Shown here piece by piece: positions 21,400 to 31,274 of a stretch of 64,000 nt of DNA. The translations under genes and the position numbers were made by a program. The DNA comes from Eublepharis macularius (Eukaryota; Chordata; Lepidosauria; Squamata; Eublepharidae): NCBI RefSeq assembly GCF_028583425.1, contig NC_072796.1, positions 122,237,464 through 122,301,463 of the forward strand, written 5' to 3'. Each line of letters begins with the position of its first letter. Within the stretch, counting starts at the first letter, position 1. The notes beneath the pieces were generated by a model. It saw nothing but the letters and a program-made list of their open reading frames with translations. It searched no databases and was not told the origin of the DNA.

Positions 21400-21670
21400 T
21401 TCCAAGGGCAGGCAAACCTACTACTGGCATAAATGGTTTTAAAAGGGGATTAGACAGATTCATGGAGAATAGTTCCATCAATGGCTTCTAGGCATGGGAA
21501 TTAAAGGGAACCTCTATGGTTAGAGGCAGCAAACTTCTGAATACCAGTGCTGGGTGGCAGCATTAGAGGAAAGCAAGGGAACTGGTTGTCCTCTGTGTGA
21601 AAGAGGATCATGGATTAGATGGCCCTCTGGTCTGTTCCAGCTGGGCTCTGCTTATTTTCTTATGATTAGT
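21400..21670 (+). mobile_element. CR1 LINE 3' end
   Basis: The end of the CR1 ORF reads GFKRGLDRFMENSSINGF, then the 3' UTR with GGAAAGCAAGGGAACTGG, GGATTAGATGGCCCTCTGG and CTGGGCTCTGCTTATTTTC near the terminus. Confidence 0.82.
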
Positions 21671-23061
21671 CATAGAAGAAAGAATGGAAGGAGGAGAATA
21701 GTCATAACTGATTTGTTCACATGCCTCTCATCTCTCCTGCCCTTATTTCTAGCTTCAAATTCATGAAGGTTTGGGCTTGAGTGGATCTTCAGCAATTCTG
21801 TGCTCTTCCATGATATGATCAGAAAGTGTAGGGGGCCTGACTGCAGCCATCACGCCCGTGTTAGAATAAAATATTATGAACAGCTACTGCTGACTTGGGA
21901 GCAATCTAGAAATCTCATATAATAAAATCAGCATTCAGGGCCTCCTTTTAATTTAGCAATATTTAAAAGTTATATATAAAAAACTCCCGCTGTATAATTT
22001 TTCTTACTTTGCTCTAATCCCAAGGGAGTTGTTGTTTAGTGTACTGTTTAATTTCCAGATGCTCGGCATGCATTCTATAAAAGGTGCCCAGAGATGTTGA
22101 GAAAAGAAGGCAGGGGCACAGGAGAACACTTTGGTGAAACACTGATATGCAAAATTAGAACCAAGGCGGTCTTTGCACTATAGACGTCTTTCCTTTGAGC
22201 TGTGATCTGTTTAATTATGCTTGATATTTCAGCACTTTAAACTTACCTTGATAGGCTTTGATGAAAGTGTTATGATGGTTTTTCTAAAAAAGAAAAAAAA
22301 ACATTTGGCAGGACTGTGTGTATATACTTTTGTTCCAGATAAATGCTGAATCAAGCTGACTCAGATTGTGTGAAAAAGCCAAACTATGTGATCTGAATAC
22401 ATTATACAAACCATGGCTGAAGTTCCATTCCCATTTAATAGGGAAGAAATTCCCACTGCAAACTTTACAAAATAAGGACATACTGTTACCTGGATGGAGG
22501 CTACTTGCAAAAGTAGGGGGGAATTAGCAAAGCAAGGACCCAGCAGGGGTAGGGCCTGGGGAACCCCCTGCTGGGTTTATCCCTCTCTTTTTCCATCTTG
22601 ACTTCCACCTGGATTTGGAGACCAAAGAATAAAACATTAACAGTCAGTTCACTTTCAGCTACAACGTCACACTTACCTGTATGTCTTCGGCTACAACGCT
22701 GCACTTACCTGGAGTTGTCCACTTGGGAACCCCTTCGGTGCTTTTGGGGTTCCCTTGCTTCCTTTGATTTGCATTTTGAACCTACTGCATATCAATTAGA
22801 GGGAGTCTAGAGCTCTTCAAGCAAGAATACACACTAATAGAAGGACTTTGATAGCTCTATGAGACTACTTCGAAGGGATGTTGTGATATTCATGTTTGTA
22901 TTTGGGACTCTGAATTATGGGTACATGTTTGTACTTTGTAAATAATTGTGTATAGCACATTTTGCCACTGAGCTCTCTAAAGAAAAAGTAACTTTTGTTA
23001 ATTATAGTATCTTAGTCTGTTATTTATAGCAGCAAGTGCTGTTGTTGGGTGAGCTGTTCCG
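21671..23061. other. Unassigned flank
   Basis: No exon or repeat family recognised. From 22600 to 22720 a TACAACG...CACTTACCTG phrase occurs twice, about 35 bp apart (22660, 22692). Confidence 0.35.
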
Positions 23062-23172
23062 GATCCCGGCCGGGTGAAGGCAGGGGGCGAGCATTGCCAC
23101 CTGCTGCACTCCTGATCCTGGCTGGGAGAAGACGGGGGTGGGCATTGCTACCTGCTCCAATCCTGATCCCAG
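23062..23172. repeat. Short GC-rich tandem repeat, about 52-bp unit
   Basis: Units starting GATCCCGGCCGGG (23062), GATCCTGGCTGGG (23114) and GATCCCAGCCTGG (23165) give a period of 51-52 bp and about 2.1 copies. The unit contains GGGCATTGCTACCTGCTCC. Both strands are open, giving chance proteins. Confidence 0.7.
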
Positions 23173-23939
23173 CCTGGGCTTCCCTCCACGACAGCAGCAT
23201 CTGGAGGTACACCAGGGTAGGAAGTGAGTTGTCTGGAACATGCTTACTCTTTTATATAGTAGGATTTGTAACCCTTTAACGGTACCGCCAATTTACCTGA
23301 CTCCTTATGTGTCATAATTGGGTCAGCCCTGATCCTAGGATTGAAAGAAGTAGAATTTGGAGATGGCTGAAAAGACCAGACATGCCTTCATGATGAAAGA
23401 ACCAGGGGACCTCCCGGGTTATGGAGAATCAACATGAACTGTGCATTGAGGGGTCATTAAACCCAAAGGCAGGGCAATCAGGAACCTTTATCGCACTTCT
23501 TAGGGAAAAAAATTACATCAGAACTGCTCCTAACACTGAGAAAGCAGAAAAGTACTGCACGGAATCAGAAAACTTAAATTTGACAAAGGAAGCTTTTTGG
23601 CATCTCAAAGGAGGCTTCTCTGCCCAAGCAACTGACCTGTTTAATGTCAAATCTGTGATAAATATAAGATTTAGTATGGAACAGGGAGATGTAATTCTTT
23701 TTAACTTCTGCCAGGCAGGCTGTGGGAGTCACGATGAGTAATCATTTCTCTGTTACTTGTGGCTTGGCTTTTCAAATTAAAGTCCAGATTCAATTGTGTT
23801 TGATTCATAAAAGAAAAAAAGAGCTCAGAGTTCTCGAAGGAGAACTTGTGTAGAATACCACATGTTAGGGGTGTGTGTGTGTATGGGGGGGACCCTTAAA
23901 ACATACTTAAGAAAGGAAAAAGAATAATCACTGCAGGGA

Positions 23940-24945
23940 CTATAGAATACACAGGTTAAAGGGCTTTCTGAAGCGGCCCAAACTTTCACAATCCTGCCAT
24001 TCCGGCCAGTGGCAACGCCACTCAGGCAGGTGGCAGCTTTTGCCTCCTCGGAAGGAGGAAGGCAGAAGGTGCGCCCTGCATATGGGGCTCAGCTCTGGGG
24101 GTGGAGTTTAGTTGCCTTAGCTGGCTTCTCCGCCCACCGTGGCTTCAGTTGCCTTTTTAGGGGCCAGGTAACAATTTTTCTCTCTTTGTCCCTGATTGGC
24201 ACTTGGGATTGGAGTTTTTTCGCCTACCTCGCACTGTGAGAAGATGGAGGTAATTGGACGGTGGGTCTGATGTAATTTCCCTTGTTGCAGGATTTCAGTT
24301 AGGGGAAATTTGAGCTGGCCGGTGAGCACCCTTGGCACCTCCCCATTGGTGGGGAATTGGGGTCTGTCAGGAGCGGCTGGCTGCTGTACGGCCCAGTTGC
24401 GAGGACAGATGCCCTGGGTGGGGAACCCCTGGACAAGCTAGTCTCGCCCCGCTGCCATACGGCTGGGGCCGATTCCAGATGACTAACCTTAAGGCGCTTC
24501 ATGCCGCCCTCTTCCGGATCGCGACGGGGAAAATGTGAAATATCACGTTTCCTCGCGCGAGTTTTGCACGACGACGCGCAAAACTCGCGCGAGGAAACGC
24601 GATATTTCGCATTTTCCCCGTCGCGATCCGGAAGAGGGAGTCATGAAGCGCCTTAAGATTAGTCATCTGGAATCGGCCCAGGTGGGGGAGCTTTACAGGG
24701 GTGAACAACTTTGCCTGGCCAGGCCAGGTCCCAGCCATTTGATGGATGGCTTGCACCCAGGGCAGCGGGTGTCTTGCCCAGACAGGTCAGGGCGGGGTCC
24801 AGGAGTGACCCCAGAGCCTAACCTGTACCGCTAGTTAGGACCTTGCCATAGTTGAGTTTTAACTGTTGATATGTTAATAAAGCGGCCCATTTTATAACCC
24901 AAATACTGTGTCTGCCTTTCATTCCTACTGGGGGGGGGCAATACA
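23940..24945. mobile_element. Possible LTR-type element enclosing a palindromic MITE
   Basis: The segment is G/C-rich against its flanks and ends with a polyadenylation-signal-like TTAATAAAGCGGCCC (24874) followed by CTGTGTCTGCCTTTCATTCC and a G run, a layout typical of an LTR R/U5 end. The AGCGGCCC word also occurs at its start (23973). No coding region is seen. The border and class are not established. Confidence 0.3.
24466..24679. mobile_element. Near-perfect CpG-rich palindromic MITE
   Basis: The two arms of about 107 bp are inverted copies differing at only about five positions. Ends GGGCCGATTCC/GGAATCGGCCC; internal words CTTCCGGATCGCGACGGGG and CCTCGCGCGAGTTTTGC; centre about 24572. 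No clear target duplication. A related element lies at 27927-28128. It could extrude as a cruciform or fold as a long RNA hairpin. Confidence 0.85.
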
Positions 24946-25604
24946 AGTAGAAACAAGCAATACATATGCTCTTATTATGATTGTAGGATTGTGCTTCTGT
25001 CTGTGACTGCTTAGGATCAGTCTTCAGGATCCAACGCTATGGCCATAGCAGAGCTGATCTTTAGGATTAGACTGCTGAACTCAATGCTCCTTCTAGTTTT
25101 GTACCATGTCCATTGTACATCATACCCACAGGGGTTTTTCATCCACCTTCAACATGCAAATATTTGCCAGGAGCATCAGCCCACCAGTGTACAGCATCCC
25201 TTGAGATGCTGCTTCTCTCTTCAAACCTTGAAACATTGCTTGTCTATTCAAAGGCGGAGGGAGCTGGGCAGACTGAGAGGTGAAAATGGCCCAGGAACAA
25301 GCCAAGCAGAGCAGTCTTGTCCAGCACACACCTGCCCAGCAACATCAGTGACAGACCTTGGCTTACCTGTTGACTCCTCACACAAACTAGAGGCAATGCA
25401 GGAAAAGGAATTGATACTGATGGTTGTTGCCACTAAAGGGACTTGAGACAGTGGGCATTGTGGTTACGGGCAGAGCTACTAGGGCTTGGCTCTGCTGGCT
25501 GCCACTGATCCTTTAGAGCAGCAGCCCACTGGAACCTTTCCCTGTAAGTTAAGTGGCCAGTCCATCTAACGGGAGAGGTCACATCTGGTGTCTCTACCCA
25601 CTTA

Positions 25605-25990
25605 CAGTCATAAGAAGAGTCCTGCTGGATCAGGCCACTGATCTATCTAGTCCAGCATCCTTTTCCACAAAAGCAGAAAAACTGTTGTGCTTGTTGGCCA
25701 ATGAACAGGACATGGAGGCCAAGGTGTTTCCCTAGCACTGGAATTGGGAGGTTTACTGCCTCTGAATACAAAAGCTTCCTTTAGTCACCATGGTTAGTAG
25801 CCGTTGGTAGACTCCTCCTCCATGAATCTAATTCCCTCTTAAAACTATGACCACGGCCATCCCTTCAACCTCTGGCAGCGATTCAATTGTTATTTGAGTA
25901 AAGAAGTATTTCCTTTTGCCTGTCTTGAAACTTCGTGGGATGCCCCGGAGATCGAGTATTATGGGAGAGGGAGAAAATGTCCTTTGCTTG
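25605..25990 (-). mobile_element. CR1 LINE 3' end
   Basis: The plus strand begins CATAAGAAGAGTCCTGCTGG, ATCAGGCCACTGATCTATCTAG-type text and ends near AGGGAGAAAATGTCC. It is the reverse complement of a CR1 ORF2 end and 3' UTR, heavily mutated, related to the copy at 49491. Confidence 0.75.
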
Positions 25991-26504
25991 GAACTTTTGA
26001 AGACTCCACGGTGGCTCTTCCTGTATCCAGCATCAACTGGCTGTAGGAACAGGAAAAGCCTGCATCCTACTTGAAGCCCTCAGAAGTGAGTGGACACACA
26101 GATGTGGCTCTCAGGCAGAAACCATCCCCATGACTATGTTGTCTGATAAGATGAATAACTACTAGGCTTTACCATTTGCCCTCCCACAGTGGATAAGCTC
26201 CTGCCCCCACCCTCATGATCCCATGCTCAATCAAGTGCACAGCAGGAGAAAAGAAATGGAACAATGGCGCAGATGCTGTAACATCGTTTCTTTGTGATCA
26301 ACCCCTTGTGACCCTCTAGAAATCTCCCCAATCTCTATGGTAAAGACCATAAAGACTGGGGAATTTTCTAGAGCAGCACAAGGGGTGGTTGGGTGGTGGT
26401 GGCTGTGACAGCATCCATGAGGCTCCCCCTTCCCAGTCTACATCCCTCCCAAAAGCTTCCTGGCTTTACACCTGGAGGGTTGGCGACTCTCAACTTAATT
26501 GGTG

Positions 26505-26675
26505 GTGCCCTGGATTTTATTGCTGTTTGTTTTAATGTGTATTAATATTGGATTGTATGCTATTTGCAATAAGGTTTTATTGTATTTTAACAATATCTTC
26601 TGTTGGAAGCCACCCTGAGCCCACTCTTGGGAAGGGTGGGGTATAAGTCGAATAAAATAAAATAAAAATAACTAA
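26505..26675 (+). mobile_element. L2-like LINE 3' tail
   Basis: TTTTATTGCTGTTTGTTTTAATG, AGCCACCCTGAGCCCACTC, GGGTGGGGTATAAGTCGAATA and an AAATAAAATA tail follow the usual L2/SINE 3' layout. Confidence 0.6.
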
Positions 26676-27926
26676 GCAGTAATATTCTTGATGGTTGCTT
26701 TTACTGATTTAACACTTCTCTGGCTTGTTCTCTGAAGATGAGCCTCTTCATTTTGGAATTCTCCCCACTCCAATTTAAGGCTGCATTGGATTTTCCCTTT
26801 CATCTGTGTGTGCCATTAAATTGCTGCATAGCTCACTATAATAACCACTCTGCATTGATTATCTTCTTGTCTCATAACAGTGTCTCGTTACATAAATTCC
26901 AGGGCTGGGGAGGGGGTGAATGGAGAATTAAAGAAAGATCTCGCTGTTTTGCTCATTTTCAGTAGTTAATGATGTCACTGACTTGCTTTTAAATGTTTCG
27001 TTCAATATTTTATTGCTTATTGAAATTGAGTCGGTAGTGTAAATTACCCCCTGCACAATTGGGCTGCACATGCTTTAGAGGGACTTCTTTAAAATTTATA
27101 CAGTGAAACAATTAAACTAGACTGGAGTTCAAACGCCCATGTCCATTCCTTTGCCAAGGCAGGGCTAACCTAGGGCAACTGAAAGCAGCAAGACCGGGGT
27201 CAGAAACCATTCATAATTAAAGTGCTAAATTATGTAACTATGTAAATGAAAATACTCATCTTAACATTACAGATGATAATTGACATGTTGATTAATAATT
27301 CATAAAAAGGGGCACCTGGTTTTTTTGAGCCTGTAGGCATGTTTGCAAGGGGGTGACGCCACCCCAAAATGGCTGCTGCAGGAGATGGAGCCAGACCCAA
27401 AATGGCTACCAAGGGAAGTGGAGCAAAACACAATACTTTCATCCTCCCTTGACAAAAGAATGGCAACCATGCTGAACTCATGAAGCTGCCTTATTCAGAA
27501 TCAAATCATTGATCTCTCAGACTTAGTATTATCTATACTTCGATTAGACGTATGATCCAGCCATTGGGAGAAGAGCAAGCTTGAAGTAGGAAGGAGCAGT
27601 CTTCTATTCCTGAACACTTCCCATTGACCTATCATGGTCAGAATTGTCTCTGCTTTGACTTGCAAACATTCTTGGTGACATTCTAGTTCAAGAGTCTGCA
27701 ATCTATGGCTCTAGAGCCAAATCTGGCTCAGCGCAGAACCAAATATGGCTTTTAAGAAAAGAAGATGAGATTTATATTTAAGGTATTGAGGGGGGCAGGT
27801 GGGATGCTATAATGGCATGTGAAGAGAATGGCAGGGAAATACTTGTATGGGACAAAAGGGTTTCTTGGAGATGCTTTACAGAAAGGGAGATGATATAAGT
27901 GACCAGTTGAGTTGCCAGCAATCCTT
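26676..27926. other. Unassigned flank
   Basis: No exon recognised. A short duplicated word CCCAAAATGGCT (27363, 27394) sits in a small tandem of about 31 bp. Confidence 0.35.
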
Positions 27927-28128
27927 GGCTGATTCCGCATGGCTTACCTGAAGCCGGGACGTTGCGGAACATGCTGGCAAAACCGTGGAAGATCGCATTT
28001 TCTTGCACGAGTTTTGCGTGACATAGCGCAAAACTCTCACGAGAAAACACGATCTTTCGTGTTTTTGCCAGCATGTTCCGCAACGTCCCACAACGTTCCG
28101 GCTTCAGGTAAGCCGTGCGGAATCGGCC
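27927..28128. mobile_element. Palindromic MITE related to 24466-24679
   Basis: Arms GGCTGATTCCGCATGGCTTACC and their complement, containing ACGTTGCGGAACATGCTGGC and a central GAGTTTTGCGTGACATAGCG. The right arm has a 10-bp internal duplication (ACGTCCC/ACGTTCC words) absent from the left arm. The GAGTTTTGC centre and GATTCC ends link it to the 24466 element. Confidence 0.8.
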
Positions 28129-29147
28129 CAAGTGTAAACCATGTGCAGATTTATGCCACTGTGCTAAGAGAATTGGGCAGGCTGTTCAAGTTGTATTTAT
28201 TATTTATTGAGAGACCTTTTGTGGACTATGTCCTAATATAAGTCTTTATACACACACAAATAACATTGTGTTACTCTTTGGGTGAAGGATCACGGCTAGA
28301 GGAAAGACTGCTGCAGGTGATGTTAGTCAAATTAACATGCCTATCAGAGTAACTGTTATGCTGAATATCACTGCTAATCCTTTTCAGCATGAAAGCACAA
28401 CTCGGGTTGTCAAATGAGCAAGAAGAGCAAGTTGTCAAGCTCCCATGTCTTTAACCGCTGCTTCAGATATCACCAGCTGAAGCTTTTCAGGGCATGGAGA
28501 TATTTTTGTTTTGTTTTTCAATAGATAATCATCTTCTAACCTTTGCAGATCAAACTGTGGTTGAGGGCACAGGACCACAGACCACTATAAAAGCTGACAA
28601 CCTTTAATGATCATGACTGATTTTTATACTTGGGACTTAAACACGTGTACTCAAAACTCAGACTCAAGGTTTGGTTCTAATCTACAAGCATTATATTTGT
28701 GCTTCTTAATGTATATAATGCTGCGAATCCTTAGCCATCTGCAAAATGCAATAAACAGCTCCAAATTAAAAACAATTATTATACAGAAAGATTAGTCCAT
28801 GCTCCAAACTCAATTTAAAAAAATAGGTTTGCAGTGCATTATAAGAGTACACAGAGGCATGTATCAAGAGGAACTGAATTCCACAACAGATAGGTCATTT
28901 TACTTTACCTCCCAGTATTGCACCCAGTTTCCAATCAATACCACAAGTCTGAGCTAGAAAATCAGTTGATTTTTTTGAACCAAGATGAATGTGTGCGCAA
29001 CTTCCTAGGGTTCCCAGTCCCAACACTGCCTAGGCAAATGCCAGGAGATTTTTGGGATGGTGCCTGTGGTAGAGAGAGATTTAAGTAGGATGTAATGTTA
29101 CTTCTAGGTGATGCCCTATGAATTTCCCCTAATTTCTATGATGTGCC
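28129..29147. other. Unassigned flank
   Basis: No exon recognised. From about 29006 to 29145 a CTAGGGTTCCCAGTCCC start and GATGTAATGTTACTTCTAGG words suggest a partial TAGGGTTGCCAG-type MITE. Confidence 0.35.
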
Positions 29148-29487
29148 TAGGGTTGCCATGACACCCCAGCAACTGGCAGGAGACTTGCCTTCAGGGGGGG
29201 TCTTGCCATTGATGTCACAATGGCAATGTGCTGATGTCAATCACGATGTACTTGGAAGTTATGTCAGTGTATGACTGGTGACATTCTAGCATATTTCAAA
29301 AATTCTATGGTTTTACCATAGAGTTTTTTATGAAATGCCAGAGCATCTGTTGTCACTTGTGTTTTAAATTGGAAGTGGCGCAGGCACATCAGACCTTTTC
29401 AGCCCCTTGCCAGTGCCTGAGATACTGACGGCATCAAAGGGAATTGCTGAGAGGTCTCCCACTATAGCAAGATGCTCAGCATCCCTA
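29148..29487. mobile_element. Probable TAGGGTTGCCAG MITE
   Basis: Starts TAGGGTTGCCATGAC, contains TGATGTCACAATGGCAATG and CACTATAGCAAGATGCTCAGC, and ends near AGCATCCCTACC. The target duplication is not evident. Confidence 0.45.
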
Positions 29488-29489
29488 CC

Positions 29490-29695
29490 AGCATCCCTAC
29501 CTCAGTTTCGATCTTTAGGAGACAGCTCAAGACAGTTTTATTTAGAAGTGTGTTTGATTAGGTTGCTCCTTATTGATCATTTGAGATTGTGATTTCACAC
29601 TGAGATCTTTTATGTACTTTTGTGTCTATTGTAAACTACCTTGAAGGCCATACAGTAGAAAGGAGGCTAATAAATATTTTAAATAAAGAAAAATA
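29490..29695 (+). mobile_element. L2-like LINE 3' end
   Basis: AGGAGACAGCTCAAGACAG, a TTTATTTAGAAGTGTGTTTG ORF end, TGTAAACTACCTTGAAGGCC and a TAATAAATATTTTAAATAAAG tail are L2-like. Confidence 0.6.
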
Positions 29696-29941
29696 AAGAC
29701 CACACCACAGAGACCATGGGAAATTCCTAGAAAATCACTATGGAGACTGTATTTTTCTCAAGCTCCTCCGTCTTTCAAGGCCAGGAGTTTGGTGCTGGAG
29801 GTGGCAAATTCCCCACCAGTCCCAGGCAGTTGGGAAGTATTCACCTAAAGTTCCTGATCCTATGCAGAAATATCTGTTGCCAGGGCACAACACCAATAGG
29901 AGAAGCTAGATCCTGTGGGTCAGATTACTGATCTGTCTAGC

Positions 29942-30207
29942 CACAGCTTTTTTTCTGGGAAAAGAGGTGGTGGAACTCAGTAGGTTGCCCTGGGAGAAAA
30001 TGGTCACATGGCTGGTGGCCCCGCCCCCCTGATCTCCAGACAGAGGGGAGTTTAGATTGCCCTCCGTGCTGCCAAGCTTGGCGGCACGGAGGGCAATCTA
30101 AACTCCCCTCTGTCTGGAGATCAGGGGGCGGGGCCACCAGCCATGTGATCATTTTCAAATGGTTCCGGAACTCTGTTTCACTGCTTTCCTGCTGAAAAAA
30201 AGCCCTG
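29942..30207. mobile_element. hAT MITE, CAGGGCTTTTTTTC family (copy 2)
   Basis: Same ends and interior as 17250-17576, with the left terminus decayed to CACAGCTTTTTTTC. The exact 8-bp duplication tgtctagc flanks it (29934-29941, 30208-30215). The two arms around GGAGGGCAATCTAAACTCCC are nearly perfect, so it folds into a long hairpin. Confidence 0.9.
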
Positions 30208-30604
30208 TGTCTAGCTCAGAACTGTCTATTCTGATTGATCGCTGCTCTCTTGCATGGAAAGATTGGCCAGCATCCCATGCCTGGTTCATTCACTTTACAC
30301 AGCAACAACATTAGACTTGTAGCATATCTTGCTGATTCCTACCCAGGGCTGTCCTTCTGATGCTCTGCTGCCATTGGATGCTCTGCATTAGCCAAGCAGA
30401 AATTTTTAAAAGCATCAGCTATAATTCCTCTCACCCCTTGTCCCTTTAAAATAGCAACCTGCAATACATGCCTGGTAAGGGGGAGTTAGGCATCATTCTC
30501 CAAAGCAATCTTGCTGCGCCTGGCCAGAAATTATACTATCCAAGAGGACGCACTATTATATTTTTGGTAGGGTGTTGCTGCAGGAACAAAAAAGGAACTG
30601 GTTT

Positions 30605-30722
30605 CAGATGTGTTGGTCTGCAGTAGAAAAGCAAGATTCAAGTCCAATGACACCTTTAAAGACCAACAAGATTTTCAAGGTATCAGCTTTCTAGAATCAA
30701 AGCTCCCCTTTTCAGATACAAA
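30605..30722 (-). mobile_element. PLE-type repeat with decayed hammerhead-like core
   Basis: The minus strand carries TGTATCTGAAAAGGGGAGC, TTTGATTCTAGAAAGCTGAT, ACC, then TTGTTGGTCTTTAAAGGTG and CAGACCAACAC, the same repeat class as 37385-37717. Stem I GTAT/ATAC is intact, but CUGANGA has become CTGAAAA and the base before the cleavage point is G, so cleavage is not expected. Confidence 0.6.
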
Positions 30723-31128
30723 CAGGAATGGAGATCTCTGAGCTTTTATATCTCACTCAGGAGGTGAGAGTGGAGTTGCAAAGAAGGCAGTCGGGATGCA
30801 AAAGTCCACTTCATAAATTAGCATCTGTAGTGAGATACGAATGTAAGATAATAGAGACAACTGGGTTTTTACTTTTAAAAAATGGCTTTGGAGAGCATAG
30901 TGTAGTGAGAGGGAAGAGAAAGAAACAGTCAAGTCATGTCATGCATATATGGTCTTGCTGCCTGTAGGTGCACATCACCGCCGCCAACAAGCAAATGAAA
31001 AGATGCTTTTACTGAGACTGCCAATAAGACTTCCTCGCTTTCAATTCAGTTGGGCTTGTGGCCTAGCAAACTGAATGCATCCAGTGTGTTTAGTAGCCTT
31101 TGCGCCCCTCAAAGGACTAATGATAATC

Positions 31129-31274
31129 TTAATCCCTTGGATCCTGGCAGAAAACACATTCTGGTTTTTGGGCTGCTTCAGGTTCAATTTGAAGAGTGAC
31201 CGTGTGAAAATTATAAGCATCAAACAGAACTTCAGTCATTTCTTTCAGAATCTGCTGCTTGTCTGCAGAGTCCA
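31129..31274 (-). CDS. SLC30A8: SLC30A8 coding exon 8 and stop
   Basis: Residues 331-378: [41 protein letters not shown], then TAA. H354, E361, C370 and C373 match the human zinc-binding residues (H345, E352, C361, C364 as recalled). Acceptor TTCCACAG. The 3' UTR lies below 31129; no AATAAA on the minus strand is seen within about 400 bp, so its end is not located. Confidence 0.96.

Noticed and set aside
1..31128. Exons of MED30 or AARD, the neighbours of SLC30A8 in mammals
   Set aside because: I looked for recalled protein words on both strands and found none in either flank; intergenic distance may exceed the window.
30500..31128. Poly(A) signal of SLC30A8
   Set aside because: No AATAAA or ATTAAA on the minus strand could be tied to the transcript end in this stretch.
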